Counted from the first letter of the stretch, positions 24,912 through 34,012 are shown. The stretch is 64,000 nucleotides of DNA from Salinigranum rubrum (GCF_002906575.1 NZ_CP026309.1:124001-188000); one strand, 5' to 3'. Made by a program: numbers and translations. Notes: generated by a model from the letters alone, not told the origin.

Positions 24912-26591
24912 TCAGGCGTGTTCGGTCTGCGGGTCGAGCCGTCCGAGGTCGACCCCCGGCGTGACGACGGCGTCGATACTGAGGAGTTGCTCCGCCGTCG
25001 CCACCGCGCTGTCGACCGCCTGCGAGAACACGCGACGGGGCTCGACGACGCCGTGGTCCCACGCGTCCACCGGCTTCCCGGTGTCGACATCGAACCCGAT
25101 GGGGGCGGGCGACGCTGCCGACGCGTGTGCGTTCCTGAGCGTCGCCTGCACGCGCAGCGGGTCGTAGCCGGCGTTCGCCGCGAGCGTGACCGCGAGCGAC
25201 TCACAGACGTCGGCGAACGCCTCGATAGCCAACTGTTCTCTCCCCTCGACCGACCGGGCGAACGAGCGGAGGTCGTGTGCGACCGCGAGCGGCGCCGCAC
25301 CGGCACCGGGGAGGAGTTGCCGGTCGAGCGCCGCGACGGCGGTCGTCTCGACGGCGTTCTCCACGAGCGTCGCGTTGATGCGTCGGCTCTGTTCGGTCGG
25401 TGTCCCGACCACCAGGGTGAACACGGAGCCGTCGCACTCGTCGAAGTAGGTCCACTTCTCGTCGCCGACGCGGCGCTCGTACACCTGCCCCGCCCGTCCG
25501 AGTTTCGACCGGTCGAGGTCCGCCACGTGTCCGACGACGGAGGCACCCGTCGCCCGCGCCACGCGGTGGATATCCGACTTCGGGTACTGCACCCTGTCGA
25601 CGACCGAAACGCCCCGTGCCCGGATGGCCCGCGCGACCGAGTCGTCCAGTTCCTCTCTGACGACGAGGACCTCGACCCCGAGGTCGGCGATGCCCGCCGC
25701 GACCGACTCGACCGCGGCGTCTCGCGCGCTCGCGTACGCCGACAGTCCGCCGGCGGTTTCGAGGGTGACGCCGCCCGACCCGTCGCTCCCGAAACTCGTC
25801 GCGGTCTCCTCGACGTCGATCTCGCGCTCGACCACGGCGACGGTCGCGCCCGTTCGGACGCCCTCGACGGAGGGGGACCAGTCGAACGAGAGCCGACTCC
25901 GCTCGCTCGTCTCGTGCGCGCCGGGACGGCGCTTGACGACCTGCCCCCGATACAGTTCGCAGCCGTCGCCGACCGTGGTCCGGACGGTCACGTCGTCCGT
26001 GTCGAACCACTCACCGTCGCTCTCGGCGGCGAGTCCCGCGACGGCGGCGGAGACGGCGTCGGCGTACTCGTGACGCCGGGTCGCGTCGAGGTCGGTCGTC
26101 AGCGTCGACGAGGCGACCTGCGAGAGGAGCGTCCGGTCCGTCGGGTCGACGGGACGGGCGAGGCCGTCGAGGACCTCCCCCGCCCGGTTGGCGGCCATCG
26201 CGTAGCCGACGTGTATCGACCCCGGGTGGAGGCCCTCTTCGATCAGGTCCACCCCCGACTCGACGAGTCGCGCGCCGAGAAGCGCCGCGGCCGTCGTCCC
26301 GTCGTGGAGTCCGCGTCGGACCGAGTCGAGGCCGTCCACGAACAGCGCCGCGACCGGGTGGACGAAGCCGTCGCCCCGTTCGATAGCGTCGAGAATCTCC
26401 CCCGCGTCCTTCGTCACGACGGTTTCGGGCTCCCCCTTTCCGTCGAACGTCAGGACGACCGAGTCGGACCCACGTGGGCCGTACGTCGAGGCCACGAGCG
26501 ACTCGACCGCCCGCGTCGACTCGACGACGTAGCTCCGCGCCGCCTCGTCGCGGGCCAGCCAATCCGTCGTCCGCGACTCGTCGTCTGTCAT
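24912..26591 (-). CDS. Divergent thermosome/TCP-1-like chaperonin homologue 2
   Basis: 559 aa. It keeps STYGPRGSDSVVL (nucleotide loop GPRG), LHDGTTAAALLGARL (DGTT of the hydrolysis motif, with His replacing the first Gly of GDGT), LLPGAGAAPLAVA, REQLAIEAFADV and NAGYDPLRVQATLRNAH; NDGVTIL has become TKDAGEIL. The apical region is poorly conserved and holds an insertion around VYERRVGDEKWTYFDECDG. It is therefore a paralogue distinct both from normal thermosome subunits and from its convergent neighbour. A strong TATA-like box (revcomp ATTTATATG, 26614-26622) is 27 bp upstream. It could form hetero-oligomers with homologue 1 (inference). Confidence 0.85.
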   Translation of the reverse strand: MTDDESRTTDWLARDEAARSYVVESTRAVESLVASTYGPRGSDSVVLTFDGKGEPETVVTKDAGEILDAIERGDGFVHPVAALFVDGLDSVRRGLHDGTTAAALLGARLVESGVDLIEEGLHPGSIHVGYAMAANRAGEVLDGLARPVDPTDRTLLSQVASSTLTTDLDATRRHEYADAVSAAVAGLAAESDGEWFDTDDVTVRTTVGDGCELYRGQVVKRRPGAHETSERSRLSFDWSPSVEGVRTGATVAVVEREIDVEETATSFGSDGSGGVTLETAGGLSAYASARDAAVESVAAGIADLGVEVLVVREELDDSVARAIRARGVSVVDRVQYPKSDIHRVARATGASVVGHVADLDRSKLGRAGQVYERRVGDEKWTYFDECDGSVFTLVVGTPTEQSRRINATLVENAVETTAVAALDRQLLPGAGAAPLAVAHDLRSFARSVEGREQLAIEAFADVCESLAVTLAANAGYDPLRVQATLRNAHASAASPAPIGFDVDTGKPVDAWDHGVVEPRRVFSQAVDSAVATAEQLLSIDAVVTPGVDLGRLDPQTEHA

Positions 26592-26999
26592 GGTGTGCCG
26601 CAGTAGAGCCCGTCATATAAATCTATGTGGCTCCCGTTCGCCACCCCCCTGCGCGTGGCAGCGCCGCGACGACGTCTCACGCTCTCTTCGAACGTGCTCC
26701 GGCCGAACCGGCCGTGGGTCGTCGACCGACACACGGTCGAACACGCGGCCAGTCACCGCGTTTCGGGGCATACGACCTCCCGGAGTTCGACCGTCACTGT
26801 TCGACATTGGTGAACGAGATGCGGAGCACCGTTATCGACCGCTCTCTCACCCGTCCATACGGAATTTGAGGATGTCTGTGTGTCAGACCGAGGGCCTCGA
26901 CGTCCGACCTGATTCGGTAATACACGGAGAAAACGCGTCTCAGACGTGTGTTCGAGACGACCGGTCCGCGAGCGAGCGGTGTCCGATATGAGTGTAAAA

Positions 27000-27015
27000 T
27001 CACTCCGTGGAGTGA
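27000..27015. repeat. Inverted repeat with 7-bp arms
   Basis: TCACTCC-GT-GGAGTGA: perfect 7-bp arms with a 2-bp centre. Possible operator or small hairpin about 360 bp upstream of the dehydratase operon. Confidence 0.5.
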
Positions 27016-27183
27016 CCTCTCGGAAGTCGAATCCGGGTGTTCGATACAGAGCGGGTGAGTGCGGTGATTTTTCGGAACGCTCCTCTCCGAAATCTCCGGC
27101 CGGCGTTCCGGCGGGGGAACCACTCGGAATCGCGGGACGACACGACGACTAGCGGTTCGTCGCGTCTTCGGTGTTCGAGAAAA

Positions 27184-27203
27184 TTACAGACATATATCTG
27201 TAA
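27184..27203. promoter_or_regulatory. Inverted repeat with TATA-like centre
   Basis: TTACAGA-CATATA-TCTGTAA: perfect 7-bp arms flanking an AT-rich centre, 170 bp before the start of the dehydratase operon at 27375. The form is typical of a dimeric regulator site, here on top of a possible promoter. A similar ATATCTGTA string occurs in the UxaA-operon promoter at 37571-37579. Confidence 0.45.
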
Positions 27204-27345
27204 CTTCTACCGGCGGTTACGGCGAACCGCGGGGGTCGAAGACGTGCGGGGGTCGCTCCGGCGGAGGCGTGCGATATGGTCGCACAAGGGTTTGATGACG
27301 GTCGACGCGACGGTCCGTCGGCGGTCCCGATCCCCATCGCCACCA

Positions 27346-27352
27346 TTTATTA
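27346..27352 (+). promoter_or_regulatory. TATA box of the dehydratase/Gfo-Idh-MocA operon
   Basis: TTTATTA centred 26 bp before ATG 27375, consistent with a leaderless mRNA. Confidence 0.6.
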
Positions 27353-27374
27353 CCGAGCCAACTGAGGTCGACGC

Positions 27375-28550
27375 ATGGCACCGACTATCACTCGGATCGA
27401 GAGCACCGAGTTTCAGTACGAACTCGAAGACGTCGGCACCGACGGCTTCGGGTTCAACCTCGCGTACGAACCCGGGACGACGACGGTACGAAAACTGTTC
27501 GCCGTGCGGATACACACCGACGAGGGGGTCACCGGCGAGTACATCGGCGGGAACTCCCCCGGAGCGGCACAGATCAACACGTTCGCGGACTACCTCGTCG
27601 GGCGCAACCCGCTGCACCGAGAGAAACACTGGAGCGAGGTGAAACGGGCGCTCAGGAAGTACGACCGGATGGGGATGGGTCCCATCGACATCGCGCTGTG
27701 GGACTTCGCGGGCAAGTACTACGACGCGCCCATCCACGAACTGCTCGGCACCTATCGAACCCGACTCCCCGCCTACGCCTCCACGTATCACGCCGACGAC
27801 GCGGGCGGCCTCGACTCGCCGGAGGCGTACGCCGACTTCGCCGAGACGTGCCGCGACGCGGGTTACCCCGGCTTCAAGATTCACGGGTGGGGCGGAAGCG
27901 ACGAGGCGCGGCAGGTCGAGCGCGAGGTGGAGACGGTCCACGCGGTCGGCGAGCGCGTCGGAAGCGAGATGGACCTCATGGTCGACCCCGCGTGCGAACT
28001 GGAGACGTTCGCCGACGCCCTGAAGGTGGGGAAAGCGTGCGACGAGCAGGACTTCTTCTGGTACGAGGACCCCTACCGCGACGGCGGCGTCTCCCAGCAC
28101 GGCCACGCGAAACTCCGGGAACTCATCGACACGCCCCTGCTGCAGACCGAGCACGTCCGGGGGTTAGAGCCGCACACGGACTTCGTCGCCAACGGCGCGA
28201 CCGACTTCGTCCGCGCGGACCCCGAGTACGACGCGGGTATCACGGGCGCGATGAAGGTCGCTCACATGGCTGAGGGGTTCGGCCTCGACGTGGAGTTCCA
28301 CGCGCCCGGCCCGGCCCAGCGACACTGTATCGCGGCGACGCGCAACGCGAACTACTACGAGATGGCGCTCGTTCATCCCATCGCGCAGAACACGCCGCCG
28401 CCGGTGTACAAGGGCGACTACTCGGACATGTTCGACGCCATCGACGACGACGGCACCGTCCCCGTCCCCGACGACCCCGGACTCGGCGTCGACTACGACT
28501 GGGACTTCGTCGAGGCGAACAAGACGGGGAGCGTCCACGTCTACGAGTGA
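27375..28550 (+). CDS. Enolase-superfamily sugar-acid dehydratase (MR/MLE), copy B
   Basis: 391 aa, paralogue of the gene at 7926 with the same motif set: GFKIHGW (K-x-H), MVDPACE, WYEDPYRDGG, QTEHVRG, FVRADPEYDAGITG and FHAPGPAQRH, ending SVHVYE. Differences cluster in the N-terminal capping domain, which usually sets substrate choice, while parts of the barrel are identical at DNA level to the other copy. The gene is the first of an operon: its TGA shares bases with the ATG of the following oxidoreductase (TGATG). It probably dehydrates an aldonic acid produced by that oxidoreductase or a related dehydrogenase. Confidence 0.87.
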   Translation: MAPTITRIESTEFQYELEDVGTDGFGFNLAYEPGTTTVRKLFAVRIHTDEGVTGEYIGGNSPGAAQINTFADYLVGRNPLHREKHWSEVKRALRKYDRMGMGPIDIALWDFAGKYYDAPIHELLGTYRTRLPAYASTYHADDAGGLDSPEAYADFAETCRDAGYPGFKIHGWGGSDEARQVEREVETVHAVGERVGSEMDLMVDPACELETFADALKVGKACDEQDFFWYEDPYRDGGVSQHGHAKLRELIDTPLLQTEHVRGLEPHTDFVANGATDFVRADPEYDAGITGAMKVAHMAEGFGLDVEFHAPGPAQRHCIAATRNANYYEMALVHPIAQNTPPPVYKGDYSDMFDAIDDDGTVPVPDDPGLGVDYDWDFVEANKTGSVHVYE

Positions 28551-29647
28551 TGACGTACCGCGCAGGCATCATCGGCGCCGGCGGCATCGCGGGGATGGGT
28601 ATCCTCGGGATGCACGACACCGACCAGATCGGAAAGAAGAAGTTTCAGGCGAGCCACGCGGGCGGGTACGACGCCACCGAGGACATCGAACTCGTCGCCG
28701 TGGCCGACGTGAGCGAGGAGCGCCTCGAACGGTTCGGCACGGCGTGGGACATCCCCGAATCGGGGCGGTACGTGGGCCACGAGGCGATGCTCGCGGCCGA
28801 GGACCTCGACGTCGTCTCCGTCTGTACGCCCTCGTACCTCCACCACGACCACGCTGTCGACGCGGCGCGTTCTGCGGCCAGCCCCGACGCCATCTGGTGT
28901 GAGAAACCCATCGCCTCCTCGGTCGCCGACGCCGAGGAGATGGTCTCGGTCTGTGATGAGACGGGGGTCGAACTGGTGGTGAACCACTCGTTCCGGTTCA
29001 CCGACAAACTCCACCACCTCCGGGAACTCCTGGTCGAGGAGGACCTGCTCGGCGAGGTGCGCTCGGTGGGCACGCAGTTCCGGATGGAACTCATGCGGAA
29101 CTCGACGCACCTCCTCGACACGCTCGTCTACCTCCTCGACGCCCGGGCCGACCAGGTATCGGGGTACATCACCGGCGAGAACGAGGCGGTCGACTCGCTC
29201 GACGCCGCAGCACAGGTGGACGACTCGGGCGGCGGCGGGCACGTCGTCATGGACGACGGGACGTTCGTCACGGTCGACTGTACGCTCCCCCGGGAGATAT
29301 CGTCGATGAACCTCCAGTTCATCGGCACCGAGGGGAAGCTCTACATGAACAACGACGACGGCGAGTGGCGGTACTGGCGGCTCCGGGACGGCGAACACGT
29401 CGAGAGCGACCTCCCCGGCATCGAGGGCGCGTGGACGTGGGACGACGACTACCGCGAGGCGTTCCCGAACGCGGCCGCCCACGTCGTCGACGTGCTCTCG
29501 GGAGACGCCGAGAACCGCTCGACCGGCGAGGAGGCGACGCGCTCGCTCGAAATCATCGTCGCCTTCTACCTCTCGCACTTCACGGGGAGTCGCGTCTCGA
29601 TTCCGCTCGACCGCCCGCTGCGCGACGTCGAGATAACCTCCTGGTGA
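28550..29647 (+). CDS. Gfo/Idh/MocA-family NAD(P)-dependent oxidoreductase
   Basis: 365 aa. The Rossmann motif is AGIIGAGGIAGMGILG, followed by VVSVCTPSYLHHDHAV and the catalytic-lysine signature IWCEKPIASSVADAEEM (EKP). The C-terminal substrate domain contains FRFTDKLHHLRELL and NSTHLLDTLVYLL, with the His of HLLD probably in the active site. Such enzymes oxidise a sugar or polyol hydroxyl. The start is ATG 28550 (MTYRAG), overlapping the stop of the dehydratase; a GTG one codon earlier is possible. It is flanked by two dehydratases on the same strand, so it probably makes the lactone or acid that one of them consumes. Confidence 0.92.
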   Translation: MTYRAGIIGAGGIAGMGILGMHDTDQIGKKKFQASHAGGYDATEDIELVAVADVSEERLERFGTAWDIPESGRYVGHEAMLAAEDLDVVSVCTPSYLHHDHAVDAARSAASPDAIWCEKPIASSVADAEEMVSVCDETGVELVVNHSFRFTDKLHHLRELLVEEDLLGEVRSVGTQFRMELMRNSTHLLDTLVYLLDARADQVSGYITGENEAVDSLDAAAQVDDSGGGGHVVMDDGTFVTVDCTLPREISSMNLQFIGTEGKLYMNNDDGEWRYWRLRDGEHVESDLPGIEGAWTWDDDYREAFPNAAAHVVDVLSGDAENRSTGEEATRSLEIIVAFYLSHFTGSRVSIPLDRPLRDVEITSW

Positions 29648-29654
29648 CGAGACG

Positions 29655-30794
29655 ATGTCCGACGTCACCGTCGAGCGCGTCGAGACGGTCCCGCTGGAAG
29701 CGCCGCTCGACGAACCGTTCGGCTACGCACAGGAGTGGGTCGAGACGCGGGCGGCGCTGCTCGTCCGAGTCGAGGCCAGCGACGGCACCGTCGGCTGGGG
29801 CGAGTGCTGGGGTCCCATCGCGGGGACGCGCGAGACCGTCGACCGACTGCTCGCCCCGGAACTGGTGGGTACGGACCCCACACCGGTCGAACGTCGCTCG
29901 GAGGACCTCTACGACCTCGGGCGGCGGGCGTACCAGTCGGTCGTCCCGCTGCCGGCGCTCTCGGGCGTCGACCTGGCGCTGTGGGACCTCGCGGGGAAAC
30001 TCGCCGACGTTCCGGTGTCGCGTCTGCTCGGCGGGGCCCGTCGGGAGTCGGTCCGCGCCTACGCGACGGGCCACTACTTCAGACACGACGCGGCCCTCGA
30101 AACCCAGTACGAGTCACTCGCCGCCGAAGCGCGGAAGAACGCCGCCGCGCTCGGGGCCGTCAAGGCCAAAGTCGGTCTACAACTCCTCGGGTACGGCCCC
30201 GACGAGGACGTCGAACTCGTCCGCCGCATCCGCGAGGCGGTCGGCGACGACACGACGCTCATGGTCGACGCGAACTACGCGTACGACGCGGGGACGGCCC
30301 GCCGGGTCGGCCGCGAACTCGAACCGCTCGACGTCTCCTGGTTCGAAGAGCCCGTCCCGCCGGAGGACCTCGACGGCTACGCTGCGCTCCGTGACGCGCT
30401 CGACGTTCGCGTCGCCGGCGGCGAGTGTCACGCGCCGTACGAGTTTCGTCGGCTGTTCGAGCGCGGCGGGCTCGACGTCGCCCAACCGGACGTCTGCAAC
30501 GTCGGTGGACTCACGGCCGCCCGTCGGGTGGCGGCGCTCGCCCGCGAGTACGGCGTCCCGGTCGTCCCCCACGCCTGGGGCACGCCCGTCGCGCTCGCGG
30601 CGACGCTCCACCTCGTCAGCACCCTTCCCGACGAACCGTGGCTCGAGTTCGACCGCTCGGCCAACCCGCTCCGCGAGGAGCTCTCGCCGTCACCACCGAG
30701 GCCCGATGGCGACGGGCGCGTTCCCGTCCCCGACGGGCCGGGGCTCGGTGTCGACCTCGACTCGGCGGCGATAGAGCGGTATCGCATCGACTAG
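29655..30794 (+). CDS. Enolase-superfamily dehydratase/racemase with complete MR-type active site
   Basis: 379 aa. The classical mandelate-racemase set is complete: K-x-K base in AVKAKVGLQ, metal ligands Asp (MVDANYAYD), Glu (WFEEPVPPED) and Glu (AGGECHAPYEF), and His of VPHAWGTPVAL paired with the Asp of QPDVCNVGG. The capping domain starts with PLDEPFGYAQEWVETRAALLVRV. Members with this set dehydrate sugar acids or epimerize alpha-hydroxy acids. It starts 7 bp after the Gfo/Idh/MocA gene and is the third gene of the operon. It is only distantly related to copy B, so the two probably use different substrates or act in sequence. Confidence 0.9.
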   Translation: MSDVTVERVETVPLEAPLDEPFGYAQEWVETRAALLVRVEASDGTVGWGECWGPIAGTRETVDRLLAPELVGTDPTPVERRSEDLYDLGRRAYQSVVPLPALSGVDLALWDLAGKLADVPVSRLLGGARRESVRAYATGHYFRHDAALETQYESLAAEARKNAAALGAVKAKVGLQLLGYGPDEDVELVRRIREAVGDDTTLMVDANYAYDAGTARRVGRELEPLDVSWFEEPVPPEDLDGYAALRDALDVRVAGGECHAPYEFRRLFERGGLDVAQPDVCNVGGLTAARRVAALAREYGVPVVPHAWGTPVALAATLHLVSTLPDEPWLEFDRSANPLREELSPSPPRPDGDGRVPVPDGPGLGVDLDSAAIERYRID

Positions 30795-30939
30795 CAGCGC
30801 CTCGGTGTACCGCTCACAGGTCGCTCGGGTGGTCGCCACCTCGCTCGTCACTCGGGTCGCGTCGACCGTGCTCGTCCCGCTGGTGAGACCGCTCGGAGAC
30901 GTCGTGTGAAGAGCCGTCCGGAGCAGGTTCGACCGCGTC

Positions 30940-31746
30940 TCAGGCGTCTGCGGGCTGTTCGGTCCGGTCCGCGTCCGGCATCCCACTGACCATCCGTCGC
31001 ACGATATCCTCGCGTTCGACGTTCTCCGCGTCGACGACGCCCGCGCTTCGACCCTGGTGGAGCACCTGAATGCGGTCGGCGGCCCGCCGGACGTAGTCGA
31101 GGTTGTGCGAGATGAGGATGATCGAGATACCCTGCCGCTGCATTCGGGCGATGAGTTCGAGGACCCGTTCGGCGCCTTCGACGGAGAGCGCGCTCGTCGG
31201 CTCGTCCATGATGACGATTTTGGGGTCGGAGAGCAGCGTTCGCGAGATACTGACCAGTTGTCGTTCCCCCCCGGAGAGGTTGGCCACCTTCTCGTCGACG
31301 TCGACGCCGATCTCCAACTCCTCCAGCAGTTCGCGGGCGCGCTCTCGCATCGCGCGCTTGTCGAGGACGCCGAGGAGCGTGTCCGGCCCGGACACCGTCT
31401 CACGGCCGAGGAAGATGTTCTGGGTGACGGTGAGGTTACCGGCGACGGCGAGGTCCTGGAACGTCGTCTCGATACCGAGTCGCTTCGCGGTCCGTGGACT
31501 GTCGATAGTGACCGGTTCACCGTCGATGCGAATCGTCCCCTCGTCCGGCTCGTGTGCGCCGGCGAGGCACTTGATGAGCGTAGACTTCCCAGCGCCGTTG
31601 TCGCCCGCCAGCGCCAGCACCTCGTTCCGGCGGAGTTCGAGCGACACGTCTTCGAGGGCGACCACCTCGCCGAACGTCTTGGTGATCGCGTCCATCTCGA
31701 CGACGAGGTCTTCGTCGGGAGCACTGGCGTGCGCCATGTGACTCAT
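30940..31746 (-). CDS. Sugar ABC transporter ATP-binding protein, CUT2 type with a single ATPase domain
   Basis: 268 aa from ATG 31746; ATG 31737 (MAHASAP) is nearly as good. Walker A is AGDNGAGKSTLIKCLAG, the Q-loop is ETTFQDLAVAGNLTV, the signature is LSGGERQLVSISR, Walker B is IVIMDEPTSALSVEG, and SHNLDYVRR holds the H-loop. The sequence is of the ribose/xylose (RbsA/XylG) type, but these are usually two fused ATPase domains of about 500 aa; here there is one, as in FrcA-like importers. It is divergent from its permease and binding-protein genes, across a 123-bp promoter region. Confidence 0.93.
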   Translation of the reverse strand: MSHMAHASAPDEDLVVEMDAITKTFGEVVALEDVSLELRRNEVLALAGDNGAGKSTLIKCLAGAHEPDEGTIRIDGEPVTIDSPRTAKRLGIETTFQDLAVAGNLTVTQNIFLGRETVSGPDTLLGVLDKRAMRERARELLEELEIGVDVDEKVANLSGGERQLVSISRTLLSDPKIVIMDEPTSALSVEGAERVLELIARMQRQGISIILISHNLDYVRRAADRIQVLHQGRSAGVVDAENVEREDIVRRMVSGMPDADRTEQPADA

Positions 31747-31838
31747 GTCGATAACTGGCGTGAAAAACGTTCGCACGGGAGGGTCCTCGCCGCCACCATG
31801 AGGCCGACTGGCACGTGACTCGAACGCATCCCCCAAGG

Positions 31839-31844
31839 TATAAA
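31839..31844 (+). promoter_or_regulatory. TATA box of the CUT2 permease gene
   Basis: TATAAA about 28 bp before ATG 31870. It fixes the permease start and gives a leaderless transcript. Confidence 0.65.
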
Positions 31845-31869
31845 CCGGTGCTCGTAGAAGGTGGCTGTC

Positions 31870-32849
31870 ATGTTGAACTCGGTCGTCGCTTCGACACGGA
31901 CACGACTCTCCGTCGGGAGCCTGAGTCGCTACGGACCGCTCATCGGGCTGGTCGGGCTGTACGTCGCCTTCACGCTGACGAACGACCGGTTCCTCACCGT
32001 CGGCAACCAAGTGAACGTCCTCCAGCAGGTGTCCATCATCGGTATTATGGCGATCGGCGTCACGTTTCCCATCCTCTGCGCCGAGATCGACCTGAGTATC
32101 GCACAGGTGATGGAGGTCGCGGGGCTGACCATCGCGACGCTCGCGGTCGGCGCGCGACTCTTCGAGGGGTCAGCGGTGCCGGCCCCGCTCGCCGTCCTCC
32201 TCGGACTGAGTCTCGCCGGCCTCTTCGGCGCAACCTCGGGCTACGTGACGGCACGGTTCGGTGTCCCCTCGTTCATGACGACGCTTGCGGTGCTGTTCCT
32301 CGCCGACGGTTTGGGCCTCATCGTCTCCGGCAACCGCCCCATCATCGGGCTGCCGGAGTCGCTGACGGCCGTCGGGGGTCGCGGATTCTGGGGTTCCCGA
32401 GTATCGTCATCGTCTTCTTCTCGCTGCTCGTCGTCTCACAGTTGATCCTCTCGTACACGAAGTTCGGACTGTACGTGTACGCCATCGGCGGCGACCGGCA
32501 GGCAGCGGAGCGGATGGGCATCGACGTGGCGAAGGTCAGACTCGGCACACTGGTCATCTCGGGCGTCTTCGCCGGTGTGGCTGGGCTGGTGACGCTCGGC
32601 CGCCTCGGGAGCGCCGTTCCGACGATGGGTGCCGGGCTCCTGTTGCCTCCCATCGCGGCGGTCATTCTCGGCGGGGCCGACCTGTTCGGCGGGTCGGGGA
32701 ACATGATCGGAACGCTCGTGGGCGTCCTCATCCTCGGCGTGTTGCAGAACGGGCTCAACCTCCTCGGTGTCGACCCGGCGGGACAACTCGTCGCGCAGGG
32801 CGTCGTTCTGATGCTGGCCGTCCTCGCGAACGTCGCCGGCCGGGACTGA
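31870..32849 (+). pseudogene. CUT2-type sugar ABC permease (RbsC-like), frameshifted
   Basis: From ATG 31870 the frame encodes membrane segments and the family motif LCAEIDLSIAQVMEVAGLTIAT, then FMTTLAVLFLADGLGLIVSGN, up to GRGFWG near 32393, where it turns into Ser/Arg sequence. The frame one base off continues with FPSIVIVFFSLLVVSQLILSY, YVYAIGGDRQAAERMGI and the C-terminal segments GGADLFGGSGNMIGTLVGV. Adding one G to the GGGG of TGGGGTTCCC (about 32391-32394) gives a full 326-aa permease with the usual 8-10 membrane segments. It is the fourth gene here broken by a missing base in a run of four G or C. Confidence 0.9.
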
Positions 32850-32911
32850 CCGGACGCTCGTCCAATCTCACCGACAGTTCTTTTAATTGGGACCCGAAAG
32901 CGTGGTATCAC

Positions 32912-34012
32912 ATGTCACGAGACGTTCACAGACGACAGTTCGTACGGAGCAGTCTCGTCGCTGGTACAGCGCTCGTCGCCGGCTGTGCCGGCGGAGGGGG
33001 CGACGAGGGCGACGGCGCGGCGACCGAGGGCGGAGACGGTGGCGGGACATCGACCGAAGGTGACGGCGCGATGACCGAGAGCGGCGACGGCACGGAGACC
33101 GCCAGTGGGGATGGGACGGAGACGTCCGGAGGCGGCTCGACCCCTCGGGTGGCCCTTTCGGTACCGTCGCTCGAGTTCACGTTCTTCGCGCGGATGGAGA
33201 ACGCGTTCGAGCAGGCCAAGAGCGAGGGTTTGATCGCGTCCGATTCCTCGTTCTACGACTCGGGGAACTCCCAATCGGCGCAAGTCTCCGACGTCGAGAC
33301 GGCCATCTCGAACGACGTGGACTTCCTCATGATCTCGGCGATCACCGCGGAGGGCGTCATCAACGCCATCCAGCAGGCCAACGACGCGGGCATTCCGGTC
33401 GTCGCCATCGACCGAAACGTCGCGCAGGGGGAGACGGTCACCTACGTCGCCTCGGACAACGTCCAACTCGGCCGCCGGTCGACCGAACTCTGTCTCTCGT
33501 TCATGCAGGACAACGCGGACGCGGACACCTACGACGTCGTTCAACTGGAGGGGACTCCCGGTGCGAGCGTCACGAACGAACGGGGGGAAGGCTTCCAGAA
33601 CGCCGTCAGCGAAAACGACAGCCTGAACCGACTCGCGAGTCAGACCGGCGAGTTCTCGACACAGAACGCCCTGAGCGTGATGGAGGACTTCATCACCCAG
33701 TACGGTGACGAGATCGACGGCGTGTTCTGCCAGAACGACCTGATGGCGCTCGGTGCCCACCAGGCGCTCCAGAACGCCGATATGTCGGTGCCCGTGACCG
33801 GTATCGACGGCACGCAGGCGTGGGTGGAACTGTTCTCCGACAACCAGTACTACGGCACCATCGCCCAACTCCCCGAGGAGATGGTCACGACCGCAATCGA
33901 CCGCGGGAAGGCTCACCTCGCCGGCGAGGACGTCCAGGACACCATCGTCATCGAGGGGCTCGAGGTGACACAGGACAACGCCAGCGACTACCTCAGTCAG
34001 TACTTCGGCTGA
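32912..34012 (+). CDS. Sugar-binding lipoprotein of the CUT2 importer (RbsB-like)
   Basis: 366 aa. A Tat-type signal (HRRQFVRSSLVAGTALVAGC) ends at the lipobox Cys, and a Gly/Glu/Asp/Thr-rich linker of about 55 residues follows. The type I periplasmic-binding domain (VALSVPSLEFTFFARMENAFEQ; SAITAEGVINAIQQANDAGIPVVAIDRNV; VFCQNDLMALGAHQAL) matches ribose/galactose-binding proteins, with the DRN and QND ligand-binding loops present. TTTTAAT at 32881-32887 is 28 bp before ATG 32912, giving it its own promoter downstream of the permease. Confidence 0.94.
   Translation: MSRDVHRRQFVRSSLVAGTALVAGCAGGGGDEGDGAATEGGDGGGTSTEGDGAMTESGDGTETASGDGTETSGGGSTPRVALSVPSLEFTFFARMENAFEQAKSEGLIASDSSFYDSGNSQSAQVSDVETAISNDVDFLMISAITAEGVINAIQQANDAGIPVVAIDRNVAQGETVTYVASDNVQLGRRSTELCLSFMQDNADADTYDVVQLEGTPGASVTNERGEGFQNAVSENDSLNRLASQTGEFSTQNALSVMEDFITQYGDEIDGVFCQNDLMALGAHQALQNADMSVPVTGIDGTQAWVELFSDNQYYGTIAQLPEEMVTTAIDRGKAHLAGEDVQDTIVIEGLEVTQDNASDYLSQYFG

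Larger units (their letters stand above)
26592..27374. other. 783-bp divergent promoter region with two inverted repeats
   Basis: It lies between thermosome homologue 2 and the dehydratase at 27375, which are transcribed apart. It has TATA boxes at both ends (26614-26622 minus, 27346-27352 plus) and two inverted repeats listed separately. No open frame with haloarchaeal composition was found. The length is large for this compact genome. Confidence 0.55.

Noticed and set aside
26794-27123. 109-codon minus-strand open frame upstream of the dehydratase operon
   Set aside because: Basic composition, no recognisable motif, and it crosses the inverted repeat; treated as non-coding.
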